DNA from: Streptomyces soli
Lineage (GTDB): Bacteria; Actinomycetota; Actinomycetes; Streptomycetales; Streptomycetaceae
DNA: 64,000 nucleotides
Direction of reading: 5' to 3'
Assembly: GCF_003999195.1 (NCBI RefSeq)
Contig: NZ_RJVR01000327.1
Span: 1 to 64,000 of the forward strand
In this document: piece by piece, positions 60,391 to 64,000 of the stretch
Numbering within the stretch: position 1 is the stretch's first letter
Layout of the letters: each line of letters opens with the position of its first letter
Notes under the pieces: generated by a model
Seen by the model: the letters and a program-made list of their open reading frames with translations, nothing else
Told to the model about the DNA's origin: nothing
The model's database searches: none
Program-made: the position numbers and the translations under genes

Positions 60391-61389
60391 ATGAGCGCAA
60401 CCACCCCCGCACGGCCCGCCGCAACATCCGAACCCGCCCCGTCCGCTGTCGCGGTTGACCGCCCCTCGCGCCGTCCGGCGCTCGACTGGCGGATCCGCTG
60501 GACCGTACTCGCGCTCATCTGGGGCTTCAGCTTCCTCCTCATCAAGGTCGGTACCGAGGCCTTCGCCCCGCTCCAGGTCACCCTGGGCCGCATGGGCTTC
60601 GGCACGGCGGTCCTCGTCGCCACTGTCGGGGTCAAGCGGGAGCGGATCCCGCGCGGGGCGTGGACCTGGGGGCATCTGGCGGTCGCGGCTTTTCTGCTCA
60701 ACACGCTGCCGATGTCGCTCTTCTCGTACTCCGAGCTGACCATCCCCTCCACCCTCGCCGGGATCTGCAATGCCACGACCCCGCTGTGGAGCATGGTGCT
60801 GTCGGTCGTCGCCTTCTCCGAGGACCGGCCGACCCGCCAGCGGGTGATCGGGGTCGGCGTCGGCTTCCTCGGCGTCCTCACCGTCCTCGGCGCCTGGCAG
60901 GGCTTCTCCGGGCAGGACCCGGCCGGTACGGCGATGGCTCTGGCGGCCGGCGCCAGCTACGCCGTCGGCTGGATCTACGTCCGCCGGACCCTGAGCGACA
61001 GCGGCAACTCGGCCCTGTCGATGTCGGCGCTCCAACTGCTGCTCGCCACCGCCCAGCTCGCGATCGTCACCCCGCTCTTCACTTCCGTGCCGGCGTCGTT
61101 CCCGGTCGTGCCGCTGCTCGCGGTCATCGCCCTGGGTGCCATCGGCACCGGTTTCGCCTTTCTGGTGCAGTACCGCCTGGTCGCCGAGAAGGGCCCGACC
61201 ATCGCGACCATGGTCACCTACCTCATCCCGGTCATCGCCACCGCGGCGGGCGTCACGATCCTCGGCGAGCACCTGAGCTGGAACGAGCCGGTCGGCGCCC
61301 TGGTCGTGCTGGCCGGCGCCGCCCTGACGCAGCGCCGGCCCCAGGACCGGCCCCAGGATCAGCCTCAGCCGAAGCGCCCGGCCCGGTAG
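60391..61389 (+). CDS. EamA-family DMT transporter
   Basis: A 332-residue membrane protein with ten spans in two EamA repeats: LALIWGFSFLLIKVGTEAFA, NATTPLWSMVLSVVAFSED, then YRLVAEKGPTIATMVTYLIP and TILGEHLSWNEPVGALVVLA. These export amino acids or metabolites. ATG 60391 is preferred over 60379. Its end overlaps the convergent MocR gene by 25 bp. Confidence 0.9.
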   Translation: MSATTPARPAATSEPAPSAVAVDRPSRRPALDWRIRWTVLALIWGFSFLLIKVGTEAFAPLQVTLGRMGFGTAVLVATVGVKRERIPRGAWTWGHLAVAAFLLNTLPMSLFSYSELTIPSTLAGICNATTPLWSMVLSVVAFSEDRPTRQRVIGVGVGFLGVLTVLGAWQGFSGQDPAGTAMALAAGASYAVGWIYVRRTLSDSGNSALSMSALQLLLATAQLAIVTPLFTSVPASFPVVPLLAVIALGAIGTGFAFLVQYRLVAEKGPTIATMVTYLIPVIATAAGVTILGEHLSWNEPVGALVVLAGAALTQRRPQDRPQDQPQPKRPAR

Positions 61390-62696
61390 GGGCGCACCGC
61401 GTCGGCGATGGCGTCCGCCAGGGCCGGCAGCTCACCGGCGTCGAGCGGTGACACGGTCACCCGTACGCCAGGTGGCGAGGCCAGCCGGAAGCGGGCGCCC
61501 GGGGCGACGGCCCAGCCGGACTGGAGGAGGCGGGTGACCGCGCCGGTCTCGTCGGGCACCGGGACCCAGACATTCATGCCGCTGCGCCCGTGGGCGGGTA
61601 CGCCCCGCTCGGCCAGCGCCCGCAGCAGCCCGTCCCGGCGCTCGGCGTAGGAGGCGGCGACCGCGTCGGCGTCCACGGCGCCGGTGCGCCACAGGTGCAC
61701 CACGGCGTCCTGGAGGAGATGGCTGACCCAGCCGGGCCCGAGGCGGTGCCGGCCGCGGACCCGGTCGACGGTGACCGGGTCGCCGGTGAGCACGGAGAGC
61801 CGCAGGTCGGGGCCGTACGCCTTGGCGGTGGACCGCACCAGCATCCAGTGCCGGGTGCTGCCGGCCAGCGGGCGCAGCGGCAGCTCGACGAGGCCGTGGA
61901 CGTGGTCGTCGTCGATGACGAGCACGTCCGGGTGTCCGGCCAGCACCGTACGCAGTTCGGCCGCCCGCGCGGCGGAGATCACGGCCCCGGTCGGATTCTG
62001 GCCCCGGTCGGTGACCACCAGGGCTCGCGCGCCCTGCGCCAGCGCCCGCTCGACGTCGCCGGGCAGCGGGCCGTCGTCGTCCACCCCGACGGGCACCGGC
62101 CGCATCCCCAGCGCCGTGAGGATGTCGAAGACGCTGCCCCAGCCCGGGTCCTCGACGGCGACCGCGTCGCCGGGGCGCAGATGCGCGGTGAGGGCGCGCT
62201 CGATGGCGTCCAGCGAGCCCGAGGTGACGCCGATCGGGCCGTCCGGCACGCGGTCGGCGTCGAAGGCCTCGCGGGCCAGCCGGCCCAGTTCCTCGTCCAC
62301 GGCTGAGCCGCCGTACAGCATCGGGCGCTGCGCGTGCCGGGCCGCCGCGGCCGCCAGCGCGTCGGCGAGCCGGGGCAGCAGCGCGAGGTCCGGATTGCCG
62401 GTGGCCAGGTTCCGTACGCCCGGCGGCACCTCGATGCTGATCTCGTCCCGGGCACTGGTCGCGGGGCGAGGGCGTACCCGGCTGCCACGCCGGCCCGCCG
62501 TCTCGATCACCCCCCGGTCGCGCAGCAGGCGGTAGGCCGCGGCGACGGTGTTCGGGTTCACGCTCAGCTCGGTGGCGAGCTCGCGCAGCGGCGGCAGGGT
62601 CGCCCCGGGTTGCAACGCGCCCTCGCCGATGGCGCGTTCGACGTCGGCGGCAATTTCGGCTGCGCCGCGCCCGGTGATCGTATAGTCTCCTAGCAC
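61365..62696 (-). CDS. MocR/GntR-family regulator with aminotransferase-like domain
   Basis: About 443 residues. The winged helix (VERAIGEGALQPGATLPPLR then ELATELSVNPNTVAAAYRLL) is followed by a fold-type I PLP domain with the cofactor Lys in RSTAKAYGPDLRLSVLTGD. Such proteins sense PLP and regulate vitamin B6 or GABA genes. The divergent PNPOx-fold gene fits a B6 or flavin link. GTG 62696 may be leaderless: a TAATCT -10-like box ends 6 bases before it. Confidence 0.88.
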   Translation of the reverse strand: MLGDYTITGRGAAEIAADVERAIGEGALQPGATLPPLRELATELSVNPNTVAAAYRLLRDRGVIETAGRRGSRVRPRPATSARDEISIEVPPGVRNLATGNPDLALLPRLADALAAAAARHAQRPMLYGGSAVDEELGRLAREAFDADRVPDGPIGVTSGSLDAIERALTAHLRPGDAVAVEDPGWGSVFDILTALGMRPVPVGVDDDGPLPGDVERALAQGARALVVTDRGQNPTGAVISAARAAELRTVLAGHPDVLVIDDDHVHGLVELPLRPLAGSTRHWMLVRSTAKAYGPDLRLSVLTGDPVTVDRVRGRHRLGPGWVSHLLQDAVVHLWRTGAVDADAVAASYAERRDGLLRALAERGVPAHGRSGMNVWVPVPDETGAVTRLLQSGWAVAPGARFRLASPPGVRVTVSPLDAGELPALADAIADAVRPYRAGRFG

Positions 62697-62715
62697 AAAC
62701 AAGATTATGCACTAG
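62690..62715. promoter_or_regulatory. Imperfect palindrome in the MocR/PNPOx divergent promoter
   Basis: CTAGCACA (62690-62697) and TGCACTAG (62708-62715) match as an inverted repeat at 6 of 8 positions, flanking AACAAGATTA. The site covers the MocR start and -10. It is a candidate MocR operator. Confidence 0.5.
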
Positions 62716-62731
62716 TTCAAAGGATCGCGCC

Positions 62732-63385
62732 ATGACCGACACTGCCGAATACCGGGCGACCGACCGCACCGTCCCCACCCGCAGCGCCGACCGCGCCTCC
62801 TACGACCGCGAGCTGGTCCACTCCATCCTCGACGAGGCCTACGTCTGCCACCTCGGCTTCGTCCGCGACGGCGCGCCCGTCGTCCTCCCGACGCTCTACG
62901 CCCGCGTCGGCAACCGGCTCTACGTTCACGGCTCCACCGGATCCCGCCCGCTGCGCGGCGCCGCCGCCGACCCGGGCCTCGCGGTCTGCCTGACGGTCAC
63001 GCACGTGGACGGTCTCGTGCTGGCCCGCTCCGCCTTCCACCACTCCATCAACTACCGCTCGGTCGTCGTCCACGGCACCGCCCGCCAGGTCGCCGACCCG
63101 GCCGAGCGCGCCGAGGCGCTGGACGCCCTGGTCGACCACATCGTCCCGGGCCGGGCCGACGACTCCCGGCGAGCCAACGCCAAGGAGCTCGCCGCCACCG
63201 CCGTCATCCGCCTCGGCCTCGACGAGGTCTCCGCCAAGGTCCGCACCGGCGGCCCCAACGACGACCCCGAGGACCTCGCCCTCCCCCACTGGGCCGGCGT
63301 CCTGCCCCTCTCGCGTACGCACGGCGCCCCCGTCCCCTCCGACGACCTCGACCCGTCCGTCGCCCTCCCCGCCTACCTCGCCTGA
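62732..63385 (+). CDS. PNPOx-fold flavin-binding protein (NimA/pyridoxamine-oxidase-like)
   Basis: A 217-residue split-barrel protein: LDEAYVCHLGFVRDGAPVVL then PTLYARVGNRLYVHGSTGSR and SINYRSVVVHGTARQV. It binds FMN or a similar cofactor and may act on pyridoxamine-like or nitro compounds. AAAGGA lies 7 bases ahead of the ATG. It is divergent from the MocR regulator and followed 9 bp later by a PaiB-like gene. Confidence 0.87.
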   Translation: MTDTAEYRATDRTVPTRSADRASYDRELVHSILDEAYVCHLGFVRDGAPVVLPTLYARVGNRLYVHGSTGSRPLRGAAADPGLAVCLTVTHVDGLVLARSAFHHSINYRSVVVHGTARQVADPAERAEALDALVDHIVPGRADDSRRANAKELAATAVIRLGLDEVSAKVRTGGPNDDPEDLALPHWAGVLPLSRTHGAPVPSDDLDPSVALPAYLA

Positions 63386-63394
63386 GGACCGACC

Positions 63395-64000
63395 ATGCTC
63401 ATCCACCCCTGGGACGCCGCCCTCAACGACGCCGAGTGGCAGGGCTGGCTCACCGCCCACGACTTCGGGCAGCTCGCCGTCAACGGCGCTCCCGGCGAAC
63501 CGCCGTTCGTCCAGCCGCTGCACTTCTCGTACGACGCCGGGCGCGGCGAGGCCGTCACCCACCTGGCCCGGCCGAACCCCATCTGGCCTGCGATTGCCGC
63601 CGCCCCGCAGGTCACCCTCAGCGTCGTCGACGACTACACCTTCATCCCCGGCCCCTGGCACGCCCCCGACGACGCCCCGCCCGAGCACGGCACGCCCACC
63701 AGCTTCTACGCCGCCGTCCAGCTGCTCTGCACGGCGCACATCGTCGACGACCCCGAAGCCAAGGCCGACCTCCTGCACCGCCAGCTCGCCCACTTCCAGC
63801 CCGCCGGCGACTACGCCTCCGTCGTCCCGGACCTCGCCCCCTTCGGCCGCATGCTCCCCGGCATCCGCGGTCTCCGCCTCGAAGTCACCGACGTCCGCGC
63901 CAAGTTCAAATACGGCGCCAACAAGCCCCGCCCCATGCAACACGCCGTCGCCGCCCGCCTCGCGGACCGCGACTCCCCCGGCGACGCCGCCGCCCGCACC
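63395..64000 (+). CDS. PaiB-family FMN-binding protein, 5' part
   Basis: The first 202 codons are in the window; the gene continues past the edge. LAVNGAPGEPPFVQPLHFSY, LARPNPIW, YTFIPGPWHAP, PTSFYAAVQLLCTAHIVDDP and PGIRGLRLEVTDVRAKFKYG are characteristic of PaiB-like FMN-binding negative regulators. It lies 9 bp after the PNPOx gene, so both are probably one operon under MocR control. The complete protein is about 210 residues, so little is missing. Confidence 0.88.
   Translation, partial: MLIHPWDAALNDAEWQGWLTAHDFGQLAVNGAPGEPPFVQPLHFSYDAGRGEAVTHLARPNPIWPAIAAAPQVTLSVVDDYTFIPGPWHAPDDAPPEHGTPTSFYAAVQLLCTAHIVDDPEAKADLLHRQLAHFQPAGDYASVVPDLAPFGRMLPGIRGLRLEVTDVRAKFKYGANKPRPMQHAVAARLADRDSPGDAAART

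Noticed and set aside
1-64000. CRISPR arrays, tRNA and rRNA genes
   Set aside because: I looked for regularly spaced repeats and for tRNA T-loop patterns and saw none convincing by eye. A tRNA scan would settle it.

Overview
The window is about 72% GC overall with GC-rich third codon positions. It carries an SsgA-like sporulation protein, a CYP105-type P450 with a ferredoxin, an OpcA and several SpoIIE-type phosphatases. This points to a Streptomyces chromosome or a very close relative; I cannot name the species. About 50 genes look intact. At least ten loci are decayed, truncated or chimeric, which is a high load of gene debris and suits an accessory or arm-proximal stretch.

Layout. 1-5.5 kb: the tail of an SsgA-like gene, a PAS-GAF-PP2C-HATPase phosphatase, a scar made of a YbdK fragment and a SpoIIE fragment, and a GH15 enzyme. 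5.8-12 kb: a zinc alcohol dehydrogenase behind a MarR/SDR scar, then a leftward series of DUF998 membrane protein, an in-frame DMT-transporter/glycosyltransferase fusion, a response regulator and a histidine kinase. 12.4-15.3 kb: a GNAT, then a P450-ferredoxin pair divergent from a TetR regulator across a clear palindromic operator. 15.3-24.4 kb: a stress block with a PucR regulator, a YflT-like protein, a UBP zinc finger, a CNMP-thioredoxin-reductase-like fusion, an MFS transporter with a C-terminal winged-helix-like tail, DUF1931, DUF2267 and Hsp20. 24.4-26.1 kb: a destroyed xanthine-dehydrogenase-type operon. 26-40.8 kb: NUDIX, K+ channel, CLC channel, DoxX, zwf-opcA, Fpg/Nei glycosylase, Lnt, an oxidoreductase, DinB, a methyltransferase and Ung.

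The most interesting part is 40.82-50.56 kb. It is bounded by 84-bp direct repeats (75 of 84 identical by my alignment) that copy the 3' end of the aldo/keto reductase gene at the right edge. Inside is a tightly coupled, lower-GC five-gene operon: PhyH oxygenase, GT-A-like protein, ornithine-decarboxylase-like enzyme, GNAT and MFS exporter. I do not recognise its product and propose it as a candidate undescribed small-molecule pathway. It diverges from a GH3 beta-N-acetylhexosaminidase gene. Both promoters have a TTGACA box and, inside the spacer, a sequence resembling the DasR operator, so the operon may respond to aminosugars. The rest of the island holds fragments of an MFS transporter, a 3-hydroxyacyl-CoA dehydrogenase and a CoA-transferase.

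50.5-64 kb: aldo/keto reductase, two SDRs, a HipA-like kinase with DUF3037, a complete IS200/IS605-type element (divergent tnpB and tnpA) inserted about 16 bp before a prolyl-oligopeptidase gene whose first codons are frameshifted, a Rieske lipoprotein, a LysR/EamA divergent pair, a MocR regulator divergent from a PNPOx-fold gene, and a PaiB-like gene running off the end. A 156-bp element at 33.5 kb carries both ends of the same IS and no transposase, so it is probably a non-autonomous relative.
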